Source: an uncultured Eubacteriales bacterium
Lineage (GTDB): Bacteria; Bacillota; Clostridia; Oscillospirales; Acutalibacteraceae
Length of the DNA stretch: 64,000 bases
Direction of reading: 5' to 3'
NCBI GenBank assembly: GCA_958417225.1
Contig: CATZCM010000004.1
Span: forward strand, 14,988-78,987
Shown: positions 50,301 through 57,823 of the stretch, piece by piece
How positions within the stretch are numbered: position 1 is the first letter of the stretch
Layout: each line of letters starts with the position of its first letter
Program-made: the position numbers and the translations under genes
Notes under the pieces: model-generated
The model's database searches: none
Told to the model about the DNA's origin: nothing
What the model saw: the letters and a program-made list of their open reading frames with translations, nothing else

Positions 50301-52102
50301 TAATGTACGTTAGCCACGTCTCCATCTCCTGTTGTGTCAAACGAAATCTTATCTTCTGTAGTAGTATAGACGTTATTTGCAAAATCAATTGAACTCCATT
50401 CATTTCCACCAATGGTTACTTTCCCTTCCGGTGCTGTTGTGTCTATACTTATTCTCTCTGTGAATCCAAACGTAGTTTTGTCTGCTTGATCTATAATATT
50501 AATATAAACTATATATTCACCATCAGAGACATTTAACTTTGTCCTTCCTTTTTCATAAGAACACCATCCACTTTCAATATCTTTACGAGCCTTTATTGTA
50601 CTGCCATCAGCAAAAGGTTCAACATAATACTCCACTTTCTTTATCCCTATATCATCACTAGACTCTATAGCAAGTTGCAAATCATTACACTTAACTTTCG
50701 ATAACTTTTGGTTCTTTGAGTTTTCAGTATACTCATAAAACTTAGCATACTGGCCTCCAATAAAAACTTTTTCTACTTTTGGAGCTTGTTTATCCCACTT
50801 AGCAATTAATGTAGTATTTGCACTAAAAACATGCTTTTCATTTAGTGCGTATTCTGTTTTTTCGGATTCACTGACCCAACAGACAAAACTATAACTACAA
50901 GCAAAAGTTCCTCTATTCAAACTTTGTCTTACGTTCGCATAGAATATCTGATCTTCCATGCTACCTTGTATATTATCTTTATCTGAATCATCGTCTTTGC
51001 ATCCCTTAAATGACACATAATATATCTGTATTTTTGGTCTTTCTGACGAATTATTCTTCAAATTTGGATAATACGCATATTGTGCTTGCTCACCAGAAAC
51101 TTTTGCGTCATCTTCAGTAGCATCCCAGTTTTTCCCAAAGTCAAAACCATCCATACTTCCTGCACGTTTCTCGTTTGTATTTTTACCTGTCATTTGAGCC
51201 GTAGTTAGACCTTTTGCTTTTTCAGAATCAGAAACTCCTCCAATGGCTTTTTTAATTTGACATTTATCTACATTGAAGTAACAGTTACTAAACTCGCGTG
51301 CACCTGCATCATTTCCGACTACACCGCCACCTTGACCAGTCATTAATACTTGCACGTTGCCTATGCTATAGCTTTCAGTTAAAGTTGAATCAACACTAAG
51401 TTGTCCCACTAAACCACCTACCATATCATTTCCTGATACAGTTCCAGTATTATAGCAGATTTGAACAGTGCCACTATTATTACCTACTAAGCCACCAACA
51501 TTATTTGCTCCTACCACAAATCCCGTATTATAGCACACACTGACACTACCTTCACTATATCCGCACACACTTCCAACTTGATCTTGTCCATTTATGCAGC
51601 CACCAATTAACCCTAAATTCGTAACCTCAGAGCCCTCGTTCAAATACCCAAAAAGGCCAGCAGGGTCTTTTCCACTATTCACATATAGACCTGTTATTGT
51701 TTTCTTATTTCCATCAAAATGAACTTTAACTGATTTATCTTTAAGATTTATTGGGTCCCATTCGTTTAATCCTTCTATACCTTCACCTATATCTGCGAAT
51801 CCTTCCCCATCAGTTTTTTCATATTGCAGAGTTTTATCGGAGTTCACATTAAATTTACCTCCGTTAGCGTCAAAGCTTTCACTAAGTTGAAAATATACGT
51901 CATCTTTCTTTTCTGCAATAGCTTTTTTAATTTTATCAGCGACATTTTCTAACTCAGCATAACTTGCTATTCGGTACGGACTATTTTTAGTACCATCACT
52001 ATCCTCTGCAGCCACTTTCAAAGAAATTGCCGGCAACAGAGACAATACCATAACAATTGACATCACAAGACTAAATATTCGCTTATTTACTTTTGTTTTC
52101 AT
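47336..52102 (-). CDS. Giant secreted surface protein with GLUG repeats
   Basis: 1588 residues with a clear signal sequence (MKTKVNKRIFSLVMSIVMVL, cleavage near 33). Residues about 160-265 hold GLUG-type repeats (NVGGLVGNNSG, VGGLVGQLS; each V.GLVG..), and a second block near 890-1010 repeats the theme (YVGAFAGVNGG, NVGGLVGQNNG, NIGGIVGDG). About 361-437 resembles an InlB/Flg_new beta-grasp repeat ending ANTTLIAKWD. The middle has Ig-like segments and a short leucine-rich-like stretch of NVTFNGSEGEITISDLPAAL type. No LPXTG or S-layer motif is seen at the C-terminus. GLUG proteins often act in adhesion. AGGAGG precedes the ATG. Its promoter appears to lie in an invertible segment (52225-52493). 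Confidence 0.85.
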   Translation of the reverse strand: MKTKVNKRIFSLVMSIVMVLSLLPAISLKVAAEDSDGTKNSPYRIASYAELENVADKIKKAIAEKKDDVYFQLSESFDANGGKFNVNSDKTLQYEKTDGEGFADIGEGIEGLNEWDPINLKDKSVKVHFDGNKKTITGLYVNSGKDPAGLFGYLNEGSEVTNLGLIGGCINGQDQVGSVCGYSEGSVSVCYNTGFVVGANNVGGLVGNNSGTVQICYNTGTVSGNDMVGGLVGQLSVDSTLTESYSIGNVQVLMTGQGGGVVGNDAGAREFSNCYFNVDKCQIKKAIGGVSDSEKAKGLTTAQMTGKNTNEKRAGSMDGFDFGKNWDATEDDAKVSGEQAQYAYYPNLKNNSSERPKIQIYYVSFKGCKDDDSDKDNIQGSMEDQIFYANVRQSLNRGTFACSYSFVCWVSESEKTEYALNEKHVFSANTTLIAKWDKQAPKVEKVFIGGQYAKFYEYTENSKNQKLSKVKCNDLQLAIESSDDIGIKKVEYYVEPFADGSTIKARKDIESGWCSYEKGRTKLNVSDGEYIVYINIIDQADKTTFGFTERISIDTTAPEGKVTIGGNEWSSIDFANNVYTTTEDKISFDTTGDGDVANVHYYLGEWSNDCNTQGWAESRSFDVECPEKTAIEPSKGENILVVRFLDSTGNASYVAGKIVKYSEAKVKDGTKDGIMVTKGKECAITINNLEVGNIQKIECKVSNGETVELKKGAAYEAVTASNDTTITLTEDFTNSLPEDKEQIANYTLIISYKASGIVVKSLEVNLKVIQYIAIYNATNSIPENAIQGSAMTLKEFANEVSSSPNVSGKLMENIVLNAGMVTVDDKGNYTYAQKGSETLIEWTPMCTKDKPFNGTFDGDGRTISGLIVGSSDVNKVKTHAGLFAELGKYAVVSKVGIVNSYIRGHEYVGAFAGVNGGRIENCFSMSSVVGASINEDGSVTEVTNVGGLVGQNNGFLARSISVGRVMTGGTENIGGIVGDGMESTVMWCYYNKEICTGSNGRRLGGISGVDVAGGAEGLTTDKITGDRAKKYMRGLSFGFVWFSQIDNNKGEKFYPTLRKDELQKAEIVKDESDDLKWEVRGSVMIITSQKDVKIKEGTFGSTDLSAVQNVTFNGSEGEITISDLPAALNPVNVIFDGDVVVKERAFAEKDVAYVEINSANIALETDAFAANKNIVAKIAKGVSKVDLNNNFTFVILSEGASINEESLENMVVLDESMRDVFRVLRANALSKKDITGDALAGFIGSLNVNDVLLISEGTLKDKVSEDAFDADVLSNTRALVRVGASDELPESFSGVVSPVKPKGREIYASVHLDDCKICIDFYTVDKVENFECSIDGETVDTDPERSSKGFTYGGKLLNYQYRCILGLDQVNSDIKVNFGFKIAEDEMETISFSYSVRTYVYKLAAEGKIDPVLAVYLLGCVSQWCKKPDACVPLDMQQKIIMAADIEKLQKSSEPLLKFDETKLSKMEIDRLNYGLTIENDGSLKCRLYVEQTKNAKGYLTVDRSKLMQDKINGGFYFEKSISLSDLGSEISFKIERSNNTDTVTVSVSALDYIAAVYYDEESGANPRDRLFMQALYYYYKAATSKQS

Positions 52103-52224
52103 TTAGATTCCTCCTATCAATAATACTCTTTGACTTCAATACCAGACTCAATATCACATTTTTCACCCCTCCCGAATCTTTGCAAAGTCCCGCTAGACTA
52201 GATCAACTCGTCATTCTTTTTTCC

Positions 52225-52493
52225 AATTACCACGAAATACATATTCTGTTGTAAAAAAGATGTCAAAGTCCATAAAATAATCAAAGAAAATATCCGAAAA
52301 AAATACTAACGCAAAAGAATTAAACCCCAAAATAAACACCTTTTCACGTGCACAACCGCACTTATTTTAGACAAAGTGTTGCAAAATATTCTAATTTTTT
52401 TAGCAAAACGGCGAAAAAATAAAACTTTAATCTATGCAATTAGGTGGATTAGATCACTGTTTTTTACAACAGAATATGTATTTCGTGGTAATT
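52225..52493. promoter_or_regulatory. Candidate invertible promoter segment bounded by 34-bp inverted repeats
   Basis: Positions 52225-52258 and 52460-52493 are perfect inverted copies (34 of 34), each containing ACCACGAAATACATATTCTG, with a 201-base segment between. On the minus strand, TTGACA (52261-52266) lies inside the segment 2 bases from the left arm, and 17 bases further is TATGTA inside the arm, facing the surface-protein gene 123 bases away. The position next to the right arm has no -35 match. Inversion would therefore move the -35 away from the surface gene. The -10 is only a moderate match. Confidence 0.6.
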
Positions 52494-52612
52494 ACTTCTC
52501 GATGCGCTAAATTACGGCAATTTTAAAGGCTTCAACACCAAAAGATTAATTTATAAAAAAAAGATTTACTGCAGGTATTACACAAAACCATATCACAAAC
52601 ACAAAAAAAGTC

Positions 52613-52641
52613 TTGCAAAGTCATGCATTTTATGATAGAAT
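52613..52641 (+). promoter_or_regulatory. Promoter of radC
   Basis: TTGCAA (52613-52618), 17 bases, TAGAAT (52636-52641), 37 bases before the radC GTG. Confidence 0.65.
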
Positions 52642-52677
52642 ATCATTAATTATTATTTTATCAACGAGGTGATTCAG

Positions 52678-53352
52678 GTGCATGAAAATCATAGAGATCG
52701 CATGAGAAAAAGATTCCTCAGAGATGGTCTTGATCACTTTGAGAAACATGAAGTCATTGAAATGCTATTATTTGGTTTGATACCGCGCAGAAACACAAAC
52801 GACATCGCACATCGATTAATTGACAGATTTGGTTCTATTGCAGGGATTATCGACGCACCGTACTCGGAAATTATAAAAGTCAAAGGAATCGGTGAAAAGG
52901 GCGCTATATCGTTAAAATTCTTTTCAGAGTTTATTCGCATATATTTGCTTGATCAAGCTGATCCTGGCGACAAAATCTTAACTCGTGAAGATATCGGAAA
53001 AATTTTCATAAATAAGTTCTTTAATATGACTGATGAATGTTTGGCCGTCATGCTTCTCGATAAATATCAAAAAATGAAATCATGTGATATTATTCGAAAA
53101 GGTAATTTCAATTCAATTGACATAAACGCTAAAGAAATCTTTAACTACGCCACAAAGCACAATTCTAATTCTGTTATTATCGCTCATAACCATCCAGGTG
53201 GTTTGGCACTTCCCTCAGCAAACGATATAAAATCTACATTTAAATTGAGACAGGTACTACGTGCTATGAGCATAGAACTAGTTGATCATTATGTTATTTC
53301 TAGTGATGATTGGGTTTCTTTTGTCGATGCCCATATCGACCAATCACTCTAA
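52678..53352 (+). CDS. radC: RadC-family JAB-domain protein
   Basis: About 224 residues. An N-terminal helix-hairpin-helix region (VIEMLLFGLIPRRNTNDIAH, ..VKGIGEKGAI..) is followed by the MPN/JAB metal site HNHPGGLALPSANDI with upstream Glu and downstream Asp ligands. Despite its name it is not a proven repair protein; JAB-family isopeptidases and single-strand endonuclease roles have been suggested. GTG at 52678 is preferred as GAGGTGA lies 6 bases before it; an in-frame GTG at 52669 is part of that site. Confidence 0.92.
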   Translation: MHENHRDRMRKRFLRDGLDHFEKHEVIEMLLFGLIPRRNTNDIAHRLIDRFGSIAGIIDAPYSEIIKVKGIGEKGAISLKFFSEFIRIYLLDQADPGDKILTREDIGKIFINKFFNMTDECLAVMLLDKYQKMKSCDIIRKGNFNSIDINAKEIFNYATKHNSNSVIIAHNHPGGLALPSANDIKSTFKLRQVLRAMSIELVDHYVISSDDWVSFVDAHIDQSL

Positions 53353-53378
53353 TTCTTTTCAAAATTTAGCATTTTACA

Positions 53379-53420
53379 AAAGCAGAACTTTTTAGCATCG
53401 TGTTAAAAAGTTCTGCTTTT
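53379..53420 (+). terminator. Terminator of radC
   Basis: AAAGCAGAACTTTTTA pairs with TAAAAAGTTCTGCTTTT around 8 bases. Confidence 0.88.
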
Positions 53421-53580
53421 ATAAAATAGAAACAATCCCTAATTATAAAATTTTATATTTTCTGTAAGACAAAAGTGCAATGCGATTTTTGCTTCATTTC
53501 TCTTTGCAACTAAATAAAGGTTTCTAAGCATCCATATTCACTAAAACACCGTAATAATAAATCAATTCACATTTTTAATA

Positions 53581-53877
53581 CTACGATATAAAACTACTCA
53601 AAATTCCAAGTAACTTCTTAAAAAACTCATTATTTGATATTCTGGGCATATACACAGGTTCCTTATTAACACCACCTGATACTGTACTTAAAGTGTCATC
53701 TTCAAGTTCTACCATTCCTAAAATATCATTAAGATCTCTTTTGGCTTCTTCTTCAGAGTAATTTTCTATATACTTTGATGCAAACATCATCAATTCATCT
53801 TTATTGTTTACATCATTAATCCTTTTTTGCATTTCCGGATCATCTAAAATCAACTCTGCTAATCTATTTTTCCCCAT
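53581..53877 (-). CDS. Double-glycine leader peptide, family B, member 2
   Basis: 98 residues. Leader starts MGKNRLAELILDDPEMQKRI, has an acidic helical middle and ends TLSTVSGG; core VNKEPVYMPRISNNEFFKKL ending LLGILSSFIS, amphipathic and slightly basic. Leader is about 69 residues and homologous to that at 54260-54565 (NRLA.LI, YTE/SEEEA.R.L..IL..VEL, .VSGG). The first ATG (53886) abuts AGGAGG, so the next in-frame ATG (53877) is preferred; it also aligns with the sister peptide. No cysteine in the core. Likely exported after cleavage at GG. Confidence 0.75.
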   Translation of the reverse strand: MGKNRLAELILDDPEMQKRINDVNNKDELMMFASKYIENYSEEEAKRDLNDILGMVELEDDTLSTVSGGVNKEPVYMPRISNNEFFKKLLGILSSFIS

Positions 53878-53890
53878 TAAATCCATCCTC

Positions 53891-54208
53891 CTAATTCTCA
53901 AAATAACCTGGTCTTCCCTTCGCCAATTCAATTAAAAACTCAACCGCTGAAATTGGTCGGCAAAACCCAAATTTAAAACCATCCCAGAAATCACGCAAAC
54001 TCCCCCCTGAAACGGCTTCCAATTCTTGATCATTCATATCATGCATACCACGATACTTAACAACTTCATTCATAAGACCTTCCTTTGTTACATTAACCCC
54101 ATTTTCATTGGCTATTTTAACAAATTCACTTAATGACTGTGTTTGTTCAACTTGTAATCTCAAATTTTCATCTTTCATAACCTTTTCTTCAAAATCTTTA
54201 AGTGTCAT
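53891..54208 (-). CDS. Double-glycine leader peptide, family A (Nif11-like), member 2
   Basis: 105 residues. Leader MTLKDFEEKVMKDENLRLQV... is Nif11-like (F..KV..D..L..QV..., then NGV.VT.E.L) and ends ELEAVSGG. Core starts SLRDFWDGFKFGFCRPISAV and ends ELAKGRPGYFEN. One cysteine, in FGFC. The nearest in-family copy is 54579-54911. AGGAGG precedes the ATG by 8 bases. Confidence 0.8.
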   Translation of the reverse strand: MTLKDFEEKVMKDENLRLQVEQTQSLSEFVKIANENGVNVTKEGLMNEVVKYRGMHDMNDQELEAVSGGSLRDFWDGFKFGFCRPISAVEFLIELAKGRPGYFEN

Positions 54209-54259
54209 TTAACATCCTCCTAAATAAAAAGCAATTTTACAAATTGCATATTTATTAAA

Positions 54260-54565
54260 CTACAGGTCTAACGAATCTTTCCATTTTTTTATTGTATTAA
54301 CGAACTTTTCATCTAAAACACGTTTCAAATGCAAAGATTCTTTATTTTCCATCATTACACCTCCCGAAACGCTTGCAAAATCCTCATCATTCAATTCTAC
54401 TAAATTCAATATTTCACTAAGATTCCTGTACGCTTCATCCTCAGTATAATCTGGTATATACTTCGATAAAAATAACATCAAATCATCTTTATTGCTTATC
54501 AAGTTTATTTTTTGTTTAATGTCCGGTTTACTTTCAATCAATTGTGCTAATCTATTCTCCATCAT
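54260..54565 (-). CDS. Double-glycine leader peptide, family B, member 1
   Basis: 101 residues. Leader MMENRLAQLIESKPDIKQKI onward to FASVSGG; core VMMENKESLHLKRVLDEKFV then TIKKWKDSLDL, cationic and helical. It follows the family A member 1 gene by 13 bases, just as B2 follows A2, so the operon alternates A-B-A-B. GGAG precedes the ATG at longer spacing (about 10). Confidence 0.75.
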   Translation of the reverse strand: MMENRLAQLIESKPDIKQKINLISNKDDLMLFLSKYIPDYTEDEAYRNLSEILNLVELNDEDFASVSGGVMMENKESLHLKRVLDEKFVNTIKKWKDSLDL

Positions 54566-54578
54566 AAAATTTCGGCTC

Positions 54579-54911
54579 CTATTTCTTAAAATCTATTGTT
54601 CTTCCCCTTGCTACCTCAACCAAGGCTCTAATCAGAGGTACAGGTTCACAAAATCCATATTTAAACACATCCCATTCATCCCGCAAATCTTGTTGAGAAA
54701 GCAATCCTCCTGCTACTTCTTTAATATCATCGTCCATAATAATCTGCTTGTCTATAGGTTTATTAAGTTCTCTAATTAAACTATCTTCCGTTATTTTTAC
54801 ACCATTCCTTCTTACTAGATCAATAAATTCCTGAATATTATTAGTAGCTTTAACTTGTTTTTGCAAATCTTCACTTTGTATTACTTTTTCATTGAAATCC
54901 TCAAGTGTCAT
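54579..54911 (-). CDS. Double-glycine leader peptide, family A (Nif11-like), member 1
   Basis: 110 residues. Leader MTLEDFNEKVIQSEDLQKQV... to KEVAGG. Core LLSQQDLRDEWDVFKYGFCE then PLIRALVEVARGRTIDFKK. The pattern LRD.WD.FK(Y/F)GFC.P...L.E(V/L)A(R/K)GR.. is shared with member 2 over 30 residues, much more conserved than typical RiPP cores, so the core itself is under selection. AGGAGG precedes the ATG. First gene of the four-peptide operon. Confidence 0.8.
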   Translation of the reverse strand: MTLEDFNEKVIQSEDLQKQVKATNNIQEFIDLVRRNGVKITEDSLIRELNKPIDKQIIMDDDIKEVAGGLLSQQDLRDEWDVFKYGFCEPVPLIRALVEVARGRTIDFKK

Positions 54912-55251
54912 CCTTAGAGCCTCCTAAAAATAAAATACATATATAGGATATCACTACTTAAATAAATAATGCAAAACTTTTTCATTAATAAATAAATTCG
55001 CAGTTTTTGAATCAACCTAATTACAACATAAAACTTGTTAGTCATCGACTCTTTTTCTCAGAGTAACACTTGAATTGTAAATCTACGTTTTTTTATAAAA
55101 TTTCAAATTTAGTATTGACAAAAGAAGTATTCTGTTGTAAGATAAGATTATATGATTATAAAATATATTTTAATCATTTATCTAGATTGGAAAAAGCTAT
55201 ACTATCATCGGATTTTTCAAAATTTTAATTTTAAACGTCTGCTATATATAA
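54912..55251. other. Spacer between the peptide operon and tRNA-Arg
   Basis: AT-rich. It must contain the minus-strand promoter for the peptide operon, but I could not pick a convincing one. The only clear signal is the plus-strand tRNA promoter at 55115. Confidence 0.4.
55115..55143 (+). promoter_or_regulatory. Promoter for tRNA-Arg
   Basis: TTGACA (55115-55120), 17 bases, TAAGAT (55138-55143), giving a leader of about 100 bases. Confidence 0.6.
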
Positions 55252-55328
55252 GTTTCCGTAGCTCAGCTGGATAGAGCGACCGCCTCCTAAGCGGTAGGTC
55301 GGGTGTTCGAATCACCTCGGGAACGCCA
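55252..55328 (+). tRNA. tRNA-Arg (anticodon CCT)
   Basis: A 77-base cloverleaf: acceptor GTTTCCG with CGGGAAC, D arm GCTC/GAGC, anticodon arm ACCGC-CTCCTAA-GCGGT (anticodon CCT), T arm around TTCGAAT, and an encoded 3' CCA. The 3' half from 55284 is duplicated at 58232, marking it as an integration site. Confidence 0.95.
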
Positions 55329-55473
55329 ATCTTTTTGCCGTAAATCATTTCTTGATGGTTTACGGCACTTGCTTTTCCATTCCGGAAATCGAACAAATCC
55401 AAAATCCTAGCAGATTTGTTTTCTGCACGTACAAAAGTAAACATCCTAAACTATTCACATACTCGTAGAAAAC
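55284..55473. repeat. Left direct repeat of the island (attL-like)
   Basis: Runs from the tRNA anticodon loop through the 3' end, then a hairpin around TGCCGTAAATCA / TGATGGTTTACGGCA (probably the tRNA terminator) and on to TATTCACATACTCGTA. Confidence 0.85.
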
Positions 55474-55474
55474 A

Positions 55475-55557
55475 ATCGAATAGGAGGCTAGCCATTAGTT
55501 GAGTAGCCAACCTCTCACACCACCGTGCGTACGGTTCTGTACACGGCGGTTCAATAT
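55475..55557 (-). other. Possible group II intron fragment
   Basis: On the minus strand GAACCGCCGTGTACAGAACC leads into a CCGTG..TAC/GTACG.CACGG hairpin, then GTGGTGTGAGAGG and a CTAGCCTCCT end. This resembles the region I associate with the 3' end of some bacterial group II introns. No reverse transcriptase is present. The call rests on memory of the motif only. Confidence 0.4.
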
Positions 55558-55561
55558 TTGC

Positions 55562-55596
55562 TATCTGCATATATTCCCAAAAATTATATGCAGATA
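55562..55596. promoter_or_regulatory. Inverted repeat 1 upstream of fic (possible operator)
   Basis: Perfect arms TATCTGCATATA (55562-55573) and TATATGCAGATA (55585-55596). Shares TCTGCATAT with the second inverted repeat. Confidence 0.65.
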
Positions 55597-55610
55597 ATCC
55601 GGATAGTCTC

Positions 55611-55639
55611 TTGCTTTTCTGCATATAATATGCTATAAT
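55611..55639 (+). promoter_or_regulatory. Promoter of fic
   Basis: TTGCTT (55611-55616), 17 bases, TATAAT (55634-55639), 25 bases before the ATG. Confidence 0.7.
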
Positions 55640-55650
55640 AATATGCAGAA
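55617..55650. promoter_or_regulatory. Inverted repeat 2 over the fic promoter (operator)
   Basis: Perfect arms TTCTGCATAT (55617-55626) and ATATGCAGAA (55641-55650) enclosing the spacer end and the -10 box. A protein bound here would block the promoter. Confidence 0.7.
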
Positions 55651-55663
55651 AGGACGGTATCCT

Positions 55664-56710
55664 ATGAGAAAATTCGATTACTCGTTTCTGAATAACGGTT
55701 TGCTTCCAGCAAACCTTGTAAACCTCACTGCCAATATTGCGGCACTGAAAACCATGGCAGGTGTCCGCAAAGAGGAATACACGCAGATTTTCACGGAGCT
55801 TGAAGCCGTCGCAAGGGTGCAGTCCATCAAAAGTTCCAATGCCATCGAGGGCATTGTGACCAGCGATGAACGCATTGCCGCTATTGTCAATCAGAACAGC
55901 GCGCCACTGAACCACAACGAAGCGGAGATCGCTGGATACCGCGATGCTCTTAACGCAATCCATTTGGATCATGAGTATATCGACTTCCGGCAGGGCGATA
56001 TTCTGCGGCTGCACGAAATGATGATAAGCTTTTCCGGCTATGAGTACGGCGGGCAGTACAAGACGGACGACAATGTGATTATGGAGATCGACGCTGACGG
56101 AAACCGCCGTGTCCGCTTCCGTCCCACACCTGCAAACGAAACGCCGAAGGCAATGAAGCAGCTTGAGCTTGCCTACCTGGATGCACGAAGCAACGCGAAT
56201 ATCAATCAGCTTCTTTTGATCCCCTGTGTGATTTTGGACTTCCTTTGCGTTCACCCGTTCCGGGACGGCAACGGCAGAATGTCACGTCTGCTCTCACTGC
56301 TGCTGTTATACAAGAACGGATTTGACGCCGGAAAATATATGTCCTTTGAGGAGCAGATCAACAACTACAAAGCATATTATTACGAAGCCCTGCGACAGTC
56401 CTCAGCCGAATGGGAAACGAATGAGAACTCCTATTTTCCCTTTATGGAGAATTTCCTATCCACGCTCTATATGTGCTATAAGGAGCTTGACAAGCGGTTT
56501 GCAGTGGTACACGGCAAGAAGATCACAAAGAAAGCCCGTGTAGAAGCGACCGTTCTGAACAGTCTGACGCCTCTTTCCAAAGTCGATATCTGCAAAATCC
56601 TTCCCGATGTAAGCCCTACGACCGTTGAATCCGTCCTTGGCGAGATGGTCAAGACCGGTTCAGTAAATCGGATCGGCATGGGACGCGCGACGCGGTATAT
56701 TAAGGCGTAA
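55664..56710 (+). CDS. fic: Fic-domain protein with N-terminal inhibitory motif and C-terminal winged helix
   Basis: 348 residues. The active site HPFRDGNGRMSR (197-208) is complete (HPFxxGNGR), so it should transfer AMP or a related nucleotide group to proteins. The inhibitory motif SNAIEG (58-63, S..xE(G/N) form) is N-terminal, a class II Fic. After the Fic core, residues about 295-348 look like a winged helix-turn-helix (STTxxSVLGEMVKTG-like: VSPTTVESVLGEMVKTGSVN). The DNA-binding end and two operator-like inverted repeats upstream suggest self-repression. GC and codon use are higher than those of neighbours. The ATG at 55664 has AAAGGA 9 bases before it. Confidence 0.92.
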   Translation: MRKFDYSFLNNGLLPANLVNLTANIAALKTMAGVRKEEYTQIFTELEAVARVQSIKSSNAIEGIVTSDERIAAIVNQNSAPLNHNEAEIAGYRDALNAIHLDHEYIDFRQGDILRLHEMMISFSGYEYGGQYKTDDNVIMEIDADGNRRVRFRPTPANETPKAMKQLELAYLDARSNANINQLLLIPCVILDFLCVHPFRDGNGRMSRLLSLLLLYKNGFDAGKYMSFEEQINNYKAYYYEALRQSSAEWETNENSYFPFMENFLSTLYMCYKELDKRFAVVHGKKITKKARVEATVLNSLTPLSKVDICKILPDVSPTTVESVLGEMVKTGSVNRIGMGRATRYIKA

Positions 56711-56729
56711 GAGGAATTTTCCCAAAACA

Positions 56730-57815
56730 AAAGGGACTGTAAAAAAAATCCCAGTCAAAAAGCATCCGAGAGTTGAAAGACTTTCGGATGCTTTTTGTTG
56801 AAAGAAAAAACGGCTGTCCTCTTTCAATAACAGCCGGGTTGTGATATAATATTTTTGCTACAAAAAAACACCACAACGGAGATATTATAACATGATTCAG
56901 TGGATATTGAAAAAATAATTGAAATGACCGATGAAATTTATACGTTTTCAGAGGTGATGGAATAAATCAACCTGAGTACGTACTATTCAGGCAAGAACAG
57001 AATCATGGGCAGACCGAGATATGACGCGGAAACGCTGATGAAGAAATTCAGATCTACCTATGGGAAGTGTCCTTCTTACCCGGTAGCAGATGCCGGATGC
57101 GGATCGTACAGTAATTATCTGTTCTGCGAAGCGAACGACATCGAAAAATACATGAAGTTCACCATGTTTGGAAAAGAAACGAAGGATGTAAAATACAAGA
57201 ACAATTCTTACAGAGCAGTCAATTTCAGGCAAGATGAAAACTGGAATCTTCTGTGCCCGGAAGGAAGGAATTTGGAACATTATCGTGACCGTCCCATAAA
57301 AGGAAACCGCTACGGCAAAACGGAAGAAATATACAAATGCAAAAGTTGCGAAGGAGGTCCGAAGAAAACCAAATGCTCCAATGGAACCGAAAACCGGACA
57401 ATACGGATGAATGCGGAACTGACGAAGATCCATGATGAAGTGATATCCAATCTGAAATCCGTATTGGGAGTTACCCTCCGAACCAACTGTTCGATTCAGG
57501 CAGAGAGAGCATTCGGTTTGATCAAGTGGAATCGTTCATACAAAAGGGCGCAAAGAAGAGGCATAGAATCCATTATTTTTGAGTTTACGCTGATCTCCAT
57601 CGGATTTAACATCTATAAGCACCACAATAAGAAGCATCGAGCCTCCAAAGTGACATAAGCAGGAAGAATATAGGCACACCGTAACCTGAGTCAAAAAAGC
57701 AAGTTGGACGCAAGTCTTGTTGTATTTTGCTCTTGCTACAAACAACCAGAGACTGAAGCCTTCTTAACTTTCGTCTCTGGTTGTTTTTGGGGTGACTTTT
57801 TTTACAGCCCCCTTT
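56730..57815 (+). mobile_element. Degenerate IS1182-type insertion sequence
   Basis: Imperfect terminal inverted repeats AAAGGGACTGTAAAAAAA (from 56730) and, read inward from 57815, AAAGGGGGCTGTAAAAAAA. Between them is a transposase remnant. Length about 1.09 kb, shorter than the 1.6 kb or so of complete members. Confidence 0.75.
56900..57658 (+). pseudogene. IS1182-family transposase, stop codon and internal deletion
   Basis: One frame reads VDIEKIIEMTDEIYTFSEVM then E and TAA (56963), where a His codon would be expected, and resumes to MGRPRYDAETLMKKFRSTYG. That N-terminal block joins abruptly to YPVADAGCGSYSNYLFCE..., normally in the catalytic domain some 200 residues later, so the middle is deleted. 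The C-terminus CSIQAERAFGLIKWNRSYKR is intact. Not functional. Confidence 0.8.
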
Positions 57816-57823
57816 GCAAAGAG

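Noticed and set aside
55217..55444. Minus-strand frame with GVPEVIRTPDLPLRRR over the tRNA
   Set aside because: This is the antisense of tRNA-Arg; the motif is a well-known false product of reading tRNA genes backwards. The same holds for 58141-58392.
55451..56254. 267-codon minus-strand frame
   Set aside because: Antisense to the intact fic gene; high GC of fic makes long antisense frames likely.
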